A DNA stretch of 64,000 nt from Candidatus Didemnitutus sp. (GCA_019634575.1 JAHCAY010000001.1:2914001-2978000), one strand, 5' to 3'. Shown: positions 49,026 through 57,492, counted from the stretch's first letter. A program made the numbers and translations. The notes: generated by a model not told the origin, from the letters alone.

Positions 49026-49071
49026 AGAGAAGGGTGGCCCGCCGGAAACGACATCGCGCAGGCTAACGTCG

Positions 49072-50571
49072 TCAATCTTCGTTTGGTGACGAAAGCGGCG
49101 TGGCGAGGAAGGCGTGGAGCTCGGCCGCGAACTTCGGGCCGATGCCTTCGGCTTGGGCGATCTCGTCGGGCGTCGCGGCGCGCAGGCGGTCGATGGAGCC
49201 GAAATGCGCGAGGAGCGCGGCTTTCCGTTTCGCGCCGAGACCGGGGAAGTCGTCGAGGATGCTCTCGCGGATTTTGCGCGAACGGAGGTCGGCGTTGTAG
49301 GTGTTGGCGAAGCGGTGGGCCTCGTCGCGCAGGCGTTGGAGGAGATTCAGGCCCGGGTGCGTGAGCGGCAGGTTCAGCGGGTCGCGGGCATCGGGGAAGA
49401 TGATCGTCTCGTGCTTCTTCGCGAGGCCGATCATGGGTGGCGGCGGGCATTCGAGGGCGAGGAAGGCCTTCAGCGCCGCCGCGATCTGGCCGCGGCCGCC
49501 GTCGATCACGACGAGATCGGGGAACGGCTTCTGTTCCTCGATCAGGCGGCGGTAGCGGCGGCCGACGACTTCCTCCATGGCGCGGAAGTCGTCGTTGCCG
49601 ATGAAGCTCTTGATCGAGAAACGGCGGTAGTTGTCCTTGTCGGGCACGCCGTCGGTGAAGTGCACCATCGAGGCGACGACGAACGTGCCGCTGATGTGCG
49701 AGATGTCGAAGCACTCCATGTGGCGCGGCGGCGCCTCGAGGCCGACGGCCTCCTGCACGGCGCGCAGCGCTTCGTCGTTCGGGCGCAGACGCGTGAGGTC
49801 GCGGGTGAATTTGCGGGTTTTCGACAGCGTGCGTTCGAGGGCGAGCACGACGTCACGCAGCTCGGCGGCCTTCTCGTATTCCTGTTTGGCGGCGCGCGCT
49901 TTCATCTCCTCGCGCAACTCGTCGAGCCATTCGCGGCTCTTGCCGTCGAGGAAGTCGCAGGCTTGCTCCACCCGCGCGCGGTAGTCGGCGGCCGTGACCT
50001 CGTTGGGCCAGCCGTAGAGCTCGGCGCGGACGTCCTCGTAGAGCTGATAGCGACCGTCGGGGAGCTTGATCGGGTGCGCGTCGCCGAGGAGCACGCCGTA
50101 TTGCTTGCGCATGGTCGCGAGCGTGCGGCGGAGGAGGCCGGAGTGCGCGAACGGCCCGAAGTAGCGCGAGCGGTCCTCCTTGCGGAAGCGCGTGAGCGCG
50201 AAGTGCGGCATCTCGTGCTCGAGGTTCACGCGGACGAGGAGGAAGCGTTTGTCATCGGTGAAGTCCGTGTTGTATTTCGGGCGCCACTGCTTGATCAGCT
50301 TGCCTTCGAGCAGCAGCGCCTCGGGCTCGGACTTCACGTCGATCGTTTCGAAGTCGGCGATCATCTCGATCAGCGTGCGGATTTTCGGTTGGTGGCGGAG
50401 CTGGCGCGTGCGGCCGGGCTGGAAGTAGGACGAGACGCGCTTCTTCAGGCTCTTGGCCTTGCCGACGTAGATGATGCGGCCGAGCCGATCCTTCATCAGG
50501 TAAACGCCCGGCGTGTCCGGCAGCGCGCGGACTTTCTCGCGGATGGCGTCGATGGAGCGGGATTCAGGCAC
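49072..50571 (-). CDS. uvrC: UvrABC excinuclease subunit C
   Basis: 499 residues from GTG 50571 (VPESRSIDAIREKVRALPDT); the longer frame to 50613 is only repeat-encoded. Domains: GIY-YIG nuclease (about 18-95, PGVYLMKDRLGRIIYVGKAK, catalytic Glu in EPEALLLEGKLI), UVR motif (KQEYEKAAELRDVVLALERT), RNase H-like nuclease (ECFDISHISG, FTDGVPDKDNYRRF, LVVIDGGRGQIAA, EAHRFA), and tandem helix-hairpin-helix. It makes the dual incision in nucleotide excision repair. Unusually, the cysteine cluster that E. coli UvrC carries between the GIY-YIG domain and the UVR motif is absent; the matching stretch reads GDAHPIKLPDGRYQLYEDVR. Confidence 0.93.
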   Translation of the reverse strand: MPESRSIDAIREKVRALPDTPGVYLMKDRLGRIIYVGKAKSLKKRVSSYFQPGRTRQLRHQPKIRTLIEMIADFETIDVKSEPEALLLEGKLIKQWRPKYNTDFTDDKRFLLVRVNLEHEMPHFALTRFRKEDRSRYFGPFAHSGLLRRTLATMRKQYGVLLGDAHPIKLPDGRYQLYEDVRAELYGWPNEVTAADYRARVEQACDFLDGKSREWLDELREEMKARAAKQEYEKAAELRDVVLALERTLSKTRKFTRDLTRLRPNDEALRAVQEAVGLEAPPRHMECFDISHISGTFVVASMVHFTDGVPDKDNYRRFSIKSFIGNDDFRAMEEVVGRRYRRLIEEQKPFPDLVVIDGGRGQIAAALKAFLALECPPPPMIGLAKKHETIIFPDARDPLNLPLTHPGLNLLQRLRDEAHRFANTYNADLRSRKIRESILDDFPGLGAKRKAALLAHFGSIDRLRAATPDEIAQAEGIGPKFAAELHAFLATPLSSPNED

Positions 50572-50590
50572 GGGAAGAAGGAGGGAACGA

Positions 50591-50738
50591 ACCACGAATG
50601 GACACGAATGCACACGAATAACTCACTGAGCGCCGTGCGACGCGGGCGCGCTGATGCTTGCGCGCGTGGCGGCCCGCGAAATTCCGACGAGCGCCGCTCC
50701 GGTTCCGCCATTCGTGTCTATTCGTGTTCATTCGTGGT
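50591..50738. repeat. Inverted ACACGAATG array element
   Basis: Left units ACCACGAATGG, ACACGAATGC, ACACGAAT (50591-50619) are mirrored by CATTCGTGTCTATTCGTG and TTCATTCGTGG at 50709-50738, with about 90 bases of GC-rich sequence between. It occupies the spacer between the divergent uvrC and cinA genes. Confidence 0.75.
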
Positions 50739-50794
50739 TTCCTGCTCTGCGGCTGGATTTTTGGAAATTTAGCGCTACGGTGCGACTTCAGGTC

Positions 50795-52123
50795 ATGGCC
50801 GCCTCTCCGTCGAACAATCCCCAGCCCGCCTCGGCTGGCAAATCATCTCCGCGCTTCGAGCTCGTCACGCTCGGCGACGAGTTGCTCCTCGGGCTGACGG
50901 CCAATTCCCACCTCACGTGGATCGGCGCACAGCTCGGCCGGCGCGGCGTGCAGCTCGACCGCAATGTCACCATTTCCGACGACGCCGACACGATCGCGCG
51001 GCAGTTCCGCGAGAGCTGGGCGCGGGCCGACGTGATCATCACCACCGGCGGACTCGGGCCCACGTGCGACGACCGCACGCGTGAGGTCGTGGCGGAAGTG
51101 CTCGGGCAGGAGCTCGTGTTCGATCCCGCGCTCATGGCGGCGATCGAGGACCGGTTCGCAAAATTCAACCGCACCTGCACGCCCAACAACCGCAAGCAGG
51201 CGTTCCGTTTCTCGCGCGGCGAAGTTTTCCCGAATCCCAACGGCACCGCGCCGGGCCTCTGGGCGCAGCAGGATGGCAAGGTGCTCGTCATGCTGCCCGG
51301 CCCGCCGAACGAGTTGCAGCCGATGTTCACCGATCAGGTGTTGCCGCTGCTGGCGCGGCTCGGCCTCGTTTCGGAAACCGAGTCCTACGTCCAGATCCGC
51401 ACGGCTGGCGTGGGCGAATCGATGCTCGAGACGCGCTTCCAGCCGATCTTCGATCGGTTTCCCGGGCTCGGCATCGCGTATTGCGCGCATCAATGGCAGG
51501 TCGATTGCCGCGTGAGCTCGCCGGACGGCCAATACACGCGCGCGACGCTCCAGGCCATCGCCGACGAGTGCGCCGCGCTGCTCGGCGACGACTTCGTGTG
51601 CTTCGGCCACGACTCGCTCGCGAAGGTCGCGGCCGATCACTTGCGCCAAAGCGGGCGCACGCTCGCGGTGGCCGAGTCGTGCACCGGCGGGTTGCTCTCC
51701 AACAGTTTCACGGACGTGTGCGGCGCCTCGAAGTTCTTCATGGGCGGCATCGTCGGCTACAGCAACGACGCGAAGATGCTGCTGCTCGACTGTCCCGAGT
51801 GCCTGCTCTCGCAACATGGCGCGGTCAGCGCCGAGTGCGCGGTGGCGATGGCGTGCGGCGTGGCGGAGCAGCTCAGCGCCGATTACGGCCTGGCGATCAC
51901 GGGCTACGCCGGCCCGACGAACAGCGGCAAATGCTGCGACGACAATGGCGTGGGCACGATCTACATCGGCCTGCATTCGCCGGCCGGAGACTGGTCGAAA
52001 AAACTCAGCTATCCCGGCCAGCGCCCCGCGGTGAAGCAGCGCGCGGTCACGGCCGCGATCGACTGGTTGCGCCGCGAGATCGTCCGCGAAGCGCGGCGCG
52101 CGGCGAATCCGTTGGCGAACTGA
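50795..52123 (+). CDS. cinA: CinA-like protein (competence/damage-inducible, NMN deamidase type)
   Basis: 442 residues from ATG 50795. The N-terminal molybdopterin-binding-like domain has the GDELLLG motif and ADVIITTGGLGPTCDDRTRE. The C-terminal CinA domain has VAESCTGGLLSNSFTDVCGA and LAITGYAGPTNSGKCCDDNG, the latter an unusual Cys-containing variant of the GPG loop. The C-terminal domain of homologues deamidates NMN (PncC); the N-terminal part can act as ADP-ribose pyrophosphatase. It is divergent from uvrC. Confidence 0.93.
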   Translation: MAASPSNNPQPASAGKSSPRFELVTLGDELLLGLTANSHLTWIGAQLGRRGVQLDRNVTISDDADTIARQFRESWARADVIITTGGLGPTCDDRTREVVAEVLGQELVFDPALMAAIEDRFAKFNRTCTPNNRKQAFRFSRGEVFPNPNGTAPGLWAQQDGKVLVMLPGPPNELQPMFTDQVLPLLARLGLVSETESYVQIRTAGVGESMLETRFQPIFDRFPGLGIAYCAHQWQVDCRVSSPDGQYTRATLQAIADECAALLGDDFVCFGHDSLAKVAADHLRQSGRTLAVAESCTGGLLSNSFTDVCGASKFFMGGIVGYSNDAKMLLLDCPECLLSQHGAVSAECAVAMACGVAEQLSADYGLAITGYAGPTNSGKCCDDNGVGTIYIGLHSPAGDWSKKLSYPGQRPAVKQRAVTAAIDWLRREIVREARRAANPLAN

Positions 52124-52214
52124 CGCCGTGAAAGCAGGGCGCGGCGTGGCTGAATAACAGCTGCGTGATTTCGCCGGCCACGGCTGTCTCCCGGGCGCGG
52201 GCCAGCCAATATCC

Positions 52215-52448
52215 ATGAAAGTAGCTGCATATCTCGCCACGTTGTTCGTGCGCCTGCTCGGCATTTATCTGTTGTTCTCTTCCGGGGCCGATCTGCTGCG
52301 GTTGATCAGCGGCGGGGCGGGCGGGGCCGTGAACGGCCAACTGGCGGTCGTGCCGGTGCTCCGGATGGGCGTCGGATTCGTCGCCTTCGTGATCGCGGGT
52401 CGCATCGTGCGGCTCTTCACCGCCGACGCGCCGCTGGGCAACGACTGA
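52215..52448 (+). CDS. Small membrane protein (77 aa), unknown function
   Basis: 77 residues with two hydrophobic segments (AYLATLFVRLLGIYLLFSSG and PVLRMGVGFVAFVIAGRIVR) joined by a Gly-rich loop SGGAGGAVNG, ending in an acidic PLGND. No family is recognised. It begins 91 bases after cinA and ends 44 bases before holA on the same strand. Confidence 0.6.
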   Translation: MKVAAYLATLFVRLLGIYLLFSSGADLLRLISGGAGGAVNGQLAVVPVLRMGVGFVAFVIAGRIVRLFTADAPLGND

Positions 52449-52492
52449 GCCTGCGCTTGCCAGCGGGCGGGGCGGGCGTTGTGTGTTGGGCG

Positions 52493-53605
52493 ATGCCCGG
52501 CGCCAAATCCTTCGTCTTCATCTGCGGTCCCGACGACTTCCTCGTCGGCCGGCTGGGCAAGGAACGCTTCGAGGCCATGGCGCAGGAGGCGGGCGCGGAC
52601 GATTTTTCGCGCGAGATCCTGAGCGGCTTCGCCAACAACGTCGATGAGGTCGAGACGGCGGTGAACCGCTTCCGCGATTCCGTGCAGACGGTCGCGATGT
52701 TCGGCGGCAAGCGCGTGGTGTGGTTCAAGGACGTGAACTTCCTAGCTGACACCGTCACCGGTCGCGCCGAAGGCACGCTCCGGCAGGTCGAGGCGCTCCA
52801 GGAAATCCTCGAGAAGGTGAACCCCGAGGAGGTCGGCGTGATCGTCACCGCCGCGCCGCTCGACCGCCGCCGCAGTTTCCCGAAATGGTGCGAGTCGCAC
52901 GCCGACTTCGAACTCGTCGGCGGCGATGCTGACAGCGCGGCCGAGGGCCTCGCGGGCGTGGCGCTGGCCGAGGCGCGCGCGATCGGCGCCAGCTTCGGTG
53001 ACGGTGCCGTGGAGTTGTTGCTCACCAAAGTCGGCGCCAACACGCGCCTCATCACCGAGGAAGTGCGCAAGCTCGCCACCTTCGCCGGCGAGGGTGCGGC
53101 GATCGAGGAGGCGCACGTGGCCGATCTCACGCCCAACGTCGCCGAGGGCGACTTCTTCGAGGCGGCGGATCGGTTCTTCGCGGCCGATTTGCGCGGGACG
53201 CTCGATGCGTTGCAGCGGCACTTCTTCGCTGGCGGCGACTCGCGGCCGCTCATCTCGTCGCTCCAGAACCGCAATCGCATCCTGATCCAAGCGCGAGTGC
53301 TGATCGACGCGGGTGAGCTGAAGCCACCGTCGGAGCGGTTCGGTTTCGACAAGTCGGCGTGGGCGCGCGCGCAGGGCGTCTACTCGGCGCGCTTCGGCGG
53401 CGATGCGGAGAAGAGCTCGTTCAATCTCTTCACCCAGAACCAATGGTATGCCGGCAAGCTCGTCGGCGGCGCGAAGCTCCCGACGTTGCGCCGCCTGATC
53501 GACAACCAGCAGGAATTCATCCGCGCGTTCGAGGAGATCATCCGCCGGCCAAACGAGCAGGAGACCGTGATGCGCGAGATGGTCGTGCGCTGCCTCGGCG
53601 CGTGA
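52493..53605 (+). CDS. holA: DNA polymerase III subunit delta
   Basis: 370 residues from ATG 52493. The N-terminal domain begins SFVFICGPDDFLVGRLGKER (the delta-family YGxDxFL-like start). FGGKRVVWFKDVNFLADTV, then VGVIVTAAPLDRRRSFPKWC, and the middle and C-terminal helical collar domains (LLTKVGANTRLITEEVRKLA; AGKLVGGAKLPTLRRLIDNQ) follow. Delta opens the beta clamp in the clamp loader. The fold is recognisable, with normal low sequence conservation. REP-type elements follow the stop. Confidence 0.88.
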   Translation: MPGAKSFVFICGPDDFLVGRLGKERFEAMAQEAGADDFSREILSGFANNVDEVETAVNRFRDSVQTVAMFGGKRVVWFKDVNFLADTVTGRAEGTLRQVEALQEILEKVNPEEVGVIVTAAPLDRRRSFPKWCESHADFELVGGDADSAAEGLAGVALAEARAIGASFGDGAVELLLTKVGANTRLITEEVRKLATFAGEGAAIEEAHVADLTPNVAEGDFFEAADRFFAADLRGTLDALQRHFFAGGDSRPLISSLQNRNRILIQARVLIDAGELKPPSERFGFDKSAWARAQGVYSARFGGDAEKSSFNLFTQNQWYAGKLVGGAKLPTLRRLIDNQQEFIRAFEEIIRRPNEQETVMREMVVRCLGA

Positions 53606-53614
53606 TTTATCCGA

Positions 53615-53687
53615 GTAGGCAGCGGGCTTGCACGCGCCCAACCGAGCTCCGCTGCGGAAAAATGGCGCGAGCAAGCTCGCTGCCTAC
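53615..53687. repeat. Intergenic palindrome, GTAGGCAGC ... GCTGCCTAC
   Basis: Outer arms GTAGGCAGCGGGCTTGC (53615-53631) and GCAAGCTCGCTGCCTAC (53671-53687) are complementary at 16 of 17 positions, enclosing about 39 bases. It carries a GTAG head like the REPs and directly precedes the REP at 53701. Confidence 0.7.
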
Positions 53688-53700
53688 CCGGATCGCAACC

Positions 53701-53725
53701 TGTAGCCGGGGTCGCCGACCCCGGC
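53701..53725. repeat. GTAG-type REP
   Basis: TGTAG head followed by a perfect 8-bp stem CCGGGGTC-GCC-GACCCCGG. Same build as the REPs flanking the RAYT, with a slightly different stem. The rest of the 257-base gap to ppnP has nothing recognisable. Confidence 0.75.
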
Positions 53726-53862
53726 GAAAAGACGCTCGCCGACCGGAACGGCTCCAACCGGCCGGGCTCAGCGAGTCCGGCTGCAGTTTTGGAACGCGTC
53801 CCGCGACATGACAGGGGCGCGGCTTGCGGCGCAAGCGGGCGGGCTGACACGGTCGCGGCATC

Positions 53863-54186
53863 ATGTCGCTCCCCACCGAGTTCTCCGGCGTCACGGTTCA
53901 CACGAAGGCCAACGTCTATTTCGACGGCAAGGTCGTCAGCCACACCGTGCTGCTGCCGGGCGGCGCGAAGAAGACGCTCGGGCTGATTTATCAGGGCTCG
54001 TATCATTTCGGCACCGGTGCGCCGGAGCGCATGGAGATCGTCGCGGGTGGTTGCCGCGTGCAGCTCGACGGGGGCAAGGATTGGCAGGACTACGCGGCCG
54101 GCACATTTTTCGATGTCCCGGGCAAGTCGGGCTTCACCATCGAGGTGAAGAGCGGGCTTTGCGAATACATCTGCTCGTTTCTCTGA
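53863..54186 (+). CDS. ppnP: Pyrimidine/purine nucleoside phosphorylase PpnP-like (DUF1255)
   Basis: 107 residues forming a small cupin: VHTKANVYFDGKVVSHTVLL, KKTLGLIYQGSYHFGTGAPE, RMEIVAGGCRVQLDGGKDWQ, and AAGTFFDVPGKSGFTIEVKS followed by CEYICSF. This is a full-length match to the DUF1255/PpnP family, whose E. coli member phosphorolyses diverse nucleosides. The context (between holA and purB) fits nucleotide metabolism, but no overlap or shared promoter is evident. Confidence 0.92.
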   Translation: MSLPTEFSGVTVHTKANVYFDGKVVSHTVLLPGGAKKTLGLIYQGSYHFGTGAPERMEIVAGGCRVQLDGGKDWQDYAAGTFFDVPGKSGFTIEVKSGLCEYICSFL

Positions 54187-54361
54187 GCGCACGACAGTGA
54201 GATCGGATGGGTGGGCACCGACGTCTCGGCGGCGCCATGCCTGCGGCGCAGATTTGTCGCCGTCGGGGACGCCGGCGACCACCGGTTCACGACGCGTCCG
54301 CGCGCTGACAGGTTTTCCGCTGGCAACGTTCCCCGGCCGTCCGTAACCGTTGGCGCCTCCC

Positions 54362-55804
54362 ATGTCCGACGCCGCTTCGCCCTCTCCTGCCTCCATCCCG
54401 AACGTCCTCGCTGAGCGCTACGCGTCGCCGGCGATGAAGGAAATCTGGTCGGCGCACGGCCGCATCCTGCTCGAACGCGACTACTGGATCGCAGTGATGA
54501 AGGCGCAGCGCGACCTCGGCGTCGCGATCCCGACCGAGGCGATCCGCGACTACGAGCGCGTGAAAGGCGACGTGAATCTCGCGCGCATCGCCGAGCGCGA
54601 GCGCACGACGCTCCACGACGTGAAGGCGCGCATCGAGGAGTTTTCCGATTTGGCGAAACGCCAGTTCATTCACCTCGGCCTCACGAGCCGCGACCTCACG
54701 GAAAACGTCGAGCAGCTCCAAGTGGCGCGGGCGCTCGAACTCGTCCGTTTCAAGGCCGTCGCCGCCCTCCACCTGCTCGCCACCCGCGCCACGGAAATGC
54801 GCGACGTGATGATCACCGGTCGCACGCACAACGTGCCGGCGCAGCCCACGACGCTCGGCAAACGCCTGGCGATGTTCGGGCAGGAATTGCTCATCGCCCA
54901 CGCGCGACTCGAGGACCTCATCGCGCGCTATCCGGTGCGCGGCCTGAAGGGCGCCGTCGGCACGCAGCTCGACCAACTCACGTTGCTCGGCGGCGACGCC
55001 GCGAAGGTCGACCAGCTCGAGGCGCGCGTCGTGAAACATCTCGGTTTCAAGGCCTCGCTCGGCGCGGTCGGACAAGTTTACCCGCGGTCGTTGGATTTCG
55101 ACGTCGTGAGCGCGCTGCACCAAGTCGGCGCGGCGGCCGCGAGCTGTTGCACGACGCTGCGCCTCATGGCCGGCGCCGGCCTGCTCACCGAGGGTTTCCA
55201 GGAAGGCCAGGTCGGCTCCTCGGCGATGCCGCACAAGGTCAACGCCCGCAATTGCGAGCGTGTCTGTGGTTTTTCGACGATCCTCAGCGGCTACGTCACG
55301 ATGACGGCGAGCCTCTCCGGCCACCAGTGGAACGAGGGCGACGTGTCGTGCTCCGTCGTGCGCCGCGTGGCGTTGCCGGATGCGTTCTACGCGATCGACG
55401 GGCTGTTCGAAACCTACCTGACGATTCTGCGGCAGATGGAGATTTTCCCCGCGGCGATCGCCGCCGAGAACGAGCGCAACCTGCCGTTCCTCGCCACGAC
55501 GACGATCCTGATGGAGGCGGTGAAGAACGGCGCCGGCCGCGAGACCGCGCACGAGGCGATCAAGCTCCACGCCCTCGCCGCCGCCAAGGCGCTCCGCTCC
55601 GGCGGCAACGCCGATCTGCTCTCGCTCCTCGCCGCCGACAAGAAGGTCGGCCTCGGCAAGAAGAAGCTCCAGGAAATCCTCGCGCAAAGCAGCCGCTTCG
55701 TCGGCGCCGCGCCGCACCAAGTCGACGAATTCGTCGCCACCGTGAAGCCGCTCGCGAAGGCGGCGAAAGGCGCGGCCGATTACCGGCCCGGCAAACTGCT
55801 CTGA
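54362..55804 (+). CDS. purB: Adenylosuccinate lyase
   Basis: 480 residues from ATG 54362. Fumarase/aspartase superfamily motifs: LGLTSRDLTENVEQLQ, MITGRTHNVPAQPTTLGKRL (catalytic His region), and the signature GSSAMPHKVNARNCERVCGF (active-site loop). It catalyses two steps of purine synthesis (SAICAR to AICAR, adenylosuccinate to AMP). The length and SSAMPHKVNARN loop fit the longer eukaryote-like/type 2 PurB group. The stop is followed by two REP-type elements. Confidence 0.95.
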   Translation: MSDAASPSPASIPNVLAERYASPAMKEIWSAHGRILLERDYWIAVMKAQRDLGVAIPTEAIRDYERVKGDVNLARIAERERTTLHDVKARIEEFSDLAKRQFIHLGLTSRDLTENVEQLQVARALELVRFKAVAALHLLATRATEMRDVMITGRTHNVPAQPTTLGKRLAMFGQELLIAHARLEDLIARYPVRGLKGAVGTQLDQLTLLGGDAAKVDQLEARVVKHLGFKASLGAVGQVYPRSLDFDVVSALHQVGAAAASCCTTLRLMAGAGLLTEGFQEGQVGSSAMPHKVNARNCERVCGFSTILSGYVTMTASLSGHQWNEGDVSCSVVRRVALPDAFYAIDGLFETYLTILRQMEIFPAAIAAENERNLPFLATTTILMEAVKNGAGRETAHEAIKLHALAAAKALRSGGNADLLSLLAADKKVGLGKKKLQEILAQSSRFVGAAPHQVDEFVATVKPLAKAAKGAADYRPGKLL

Positions 55805-55822
55805 GCTGGCGCCGGGGTGCCC

Positions 55823-55882
55823 GTGGGTCAGCGTGCTTGCGCGCGCCGGTCCGAACGAGGCGCGCGCAAGCACGCTGACCAC
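55823..55882. repeat. Long near-perfect palindrome, GTGGGTCAGCGTGC ... GCACGCTGACCAC
   Basis: Arms of about 25 bases (55823-55847 and 55859-55882) are complementary with one mismatch, around a short loop (GGTCCGAACGA). It follows the purB stop by 18 bases and could end its transcript, though no T-run follows. Confidence 0.75.
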
Positions 55883-55900
55883 AGGAGTTGGGAGAGAGGC

Positions 55901-55990
55901 TGTAGGGCCCCGCCTTGCGTGAGGCCCTGGCGGCGAACGAGGCGCGTGCCGCCTTCGGCCGGTAGGCTCGACACGAGGTCGAGCCCTACA
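55901..55990. repeat. Paired GTAG-type REP elements
   Basis: Outer arms TGTAGGG (55901-55907) and CCCTACA (55984-55990). Inside are an imperfect AGGGCC / GGCCCT hairpin and a second REP (GTAG, stem GGCTCGAC / GTCGAGCC with loop ACGAG, 55962-55985). Confidence 0.65.
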
Positions 55991-56175
55991 GGTTCCCTGT
56001 CCCCGCCGCGGCTACGCTGCGCTTCTGCACGGCGCGGCACGGCGCGTTTCCCCGAGACGACCTGGCGTTTTTACTATTTCCCGGCGCGGTGGGAGAATTG
56101 GTTTGCCAGTGCTCGCGGCCCGACCTTTTTTGGACCCTCTTTCCGTTTCTTTAACAGCTTTAACTCCACACAACC

Positions 56176-57426
56176 ATGGCAGAACTCGCAGGCAACTGTC
56201 TCATCGGCCAATCCGGCGGCCCGACCGCGGTCGTTAACGCGACCATCGCCGGCATCGTTTCCGAGGCCCTCAATCACGGCAACATCGAGGAAGTCTACGG
56301 CGCGCTCAACGGCGTCGCGGGCCTCCTCCAGGAGGACCTCGTCGACCTCGCGGCCGAATCCCAACAGGCGATCCGCGGCCTGCGTTACACGCCCGGCGCC
56401 GCGCTGGGCAGCTGCCGCACGAAGCTGAAGAAGGACACGGAAGTCGCCCGCGCGCTCGAAGTCCTCAAGGCGCACAACATCCGTTACTATTTCCACATCG
56501 GCGACGGCGACTCCCAGGAGTCCGCCGCCAAGATCGCCGAGGCCGCCCGCGCCGCGAACTACGACCTCAACGTCATCGGCGTGCCGAAGACGATCGACAA
56601 CGACGTCCCGACGACCGACCACTGCCCCGGCTACGGCAGCGCCGCGAAGTTCATCGCCACGACCGTGCGCGAACTCTCGATCGACGCCGACGCCACCGCG
56701 CAGAACGACATCGTCACCGTCGTCGAAGTCATGGGCCGCAACACCGGCTGGCTCGCCGCCGCCGCCACGCTGGCCAAGCGCCGCGATCACCCGAACGACC
56801 CGCCGCACCTCGTCTACGTGCCCGAAGTCGCGTTCGACTCCGCCAAGTTCGCCGATGACGTCCGCCGCATTCTCAAGCGCGAGAAGCACTGCGTGATCGT
56901 CGTGGGCGAAGGCCTCGTCGACAAGGACGGCAACTACGTCGCCGTCGAGTCCGGCGATGCCACCACCGCCGCGCAATTCGGCGGCGTGGGCGATTACCTC
57001 AAGGAGATCGTCGAGTCGCAGGTCGGCGCGAAGGTCCGCCTCACCCGCCTCGGCGTCACCCAGCGCGCCGCTGCCCACCTCGCCTCGAAGACGGACGCCG
57101 ATGAGGCGTTCCTCGCCGGCCAGGCCGCGGTCAAGGCCGCTATCGACGGCGAGAGCGAGAAAATGATCACGCTCGTCCGTGGCGACACCGACACCTACAC
57201 CTGCGAGACGGGCCTCGTGGCGTTCGCCGATCTGGCGGGCAACACCAAGAAGCTCCCGCGCGAGTGGATCAACGAGGACGGCGTCAGCCTGAACTTCCAG
57301 TTCTACCGCTACGCCACGCCGCTGATTCAGGGCGAAGTCACGGTGCCGTATGAAAACGGCATCCCGTCCTACATCCGCCTGCACGGCGAGCGCGTCGACA
57401 AGCAGCTCAGCGCGTTCGAAGGCTGA
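56176..57426 (+). CDS. pfp: PPi-dependent-type 6-phosphofructokinase
   Basis: 416 residues. PFK motifs: LIGQSGGPTAVVNATIAGIV (N-terminal phosphate loop), YYFHIGDGDSQESAAKIAEA, VIGVPKTIDNDVPTTDHCPG (catalytic Asp) and VVEVMGRNTGWLAAAATL. Two diagnostic residues favour pyrophosphate over ATP: the Asp in GDGDS at the position of Gly104 in E. coli PfkA, and the Lys of PKTIDND in place of Gly124. PPi enzymes work reversibly in glycolysis and gluconeogenesis. It is preceded by a 371-base spacer and followed by a strong terminator, so it is a single-gene unit. Confidence 0.93.
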   Translation: MAELAGNCLIGQSGGPTAVVNATIAGIVSEALNHGNIEEVYGALNGVAGLLQEDLVDLAAESQQAIRGLRYTPGAALGSCRTKLKKDTEVARALEVLKAHNIRYYFHIGDGDSQESAAKIAEAARAANYDLNVIGVPKTIDNDVPTTDHCPGYGSAAKFIATTVRELSIDADATAQNDIVTVVEVMGRNTGWLAAAATLAKRRDHPNDPPHLVYVPEVAFDSAKFADDVRRILKREKHCVIVVGEGLVDKDGNYVAVESGDATTAAQFGGVGDYLKEIVESQVGAKVRLTRLGVTQRAAAHLASKTDADEAFLAGQAAVKAAIDGESEKMITLVRGDTDTYTCETGLVAFADLAGNTKKLPREWINEDGVSLNFQFYRYATPLIQGEVTVPYENGIPSYIRLHGERVDKQLSAFEG

Positions 57427-57449
57427 TCAGGCGCTAGCGCGAAAATTTC

Positions 57450-57480
57450 GAGCCGGTCGCAAGACCGGCTCTTTTTGTTT
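57450..57480 (+). terminator. Intrinsic terminator of the phosphofructokinase gene
   Basis: Perfect 9-bp stem GAGCCGGTC / GACCGGCTC with a GCAA loop followed by TTTTTGTTT, 23 bases after the stop. Confidence 0.9.
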
Positions 57481-57492
57481 CGGCATTCTCCT

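Larger units (their letters stand above)
55805..56175. other. Intergenic region (371 bases) between purB and the phosphofructokinase gene
   Basis: The first half is filled by two repeat elements (55823-55882 and 55901-55990). From about 55995 to 56175 it is GC-rich, then AT-richer (TTTTTACTATTTCC near 56068) before a T-rich stretch close to the ATG, where the kinase promoter probably lies. No gene or RNA is recognised. Confidence 0.65.
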
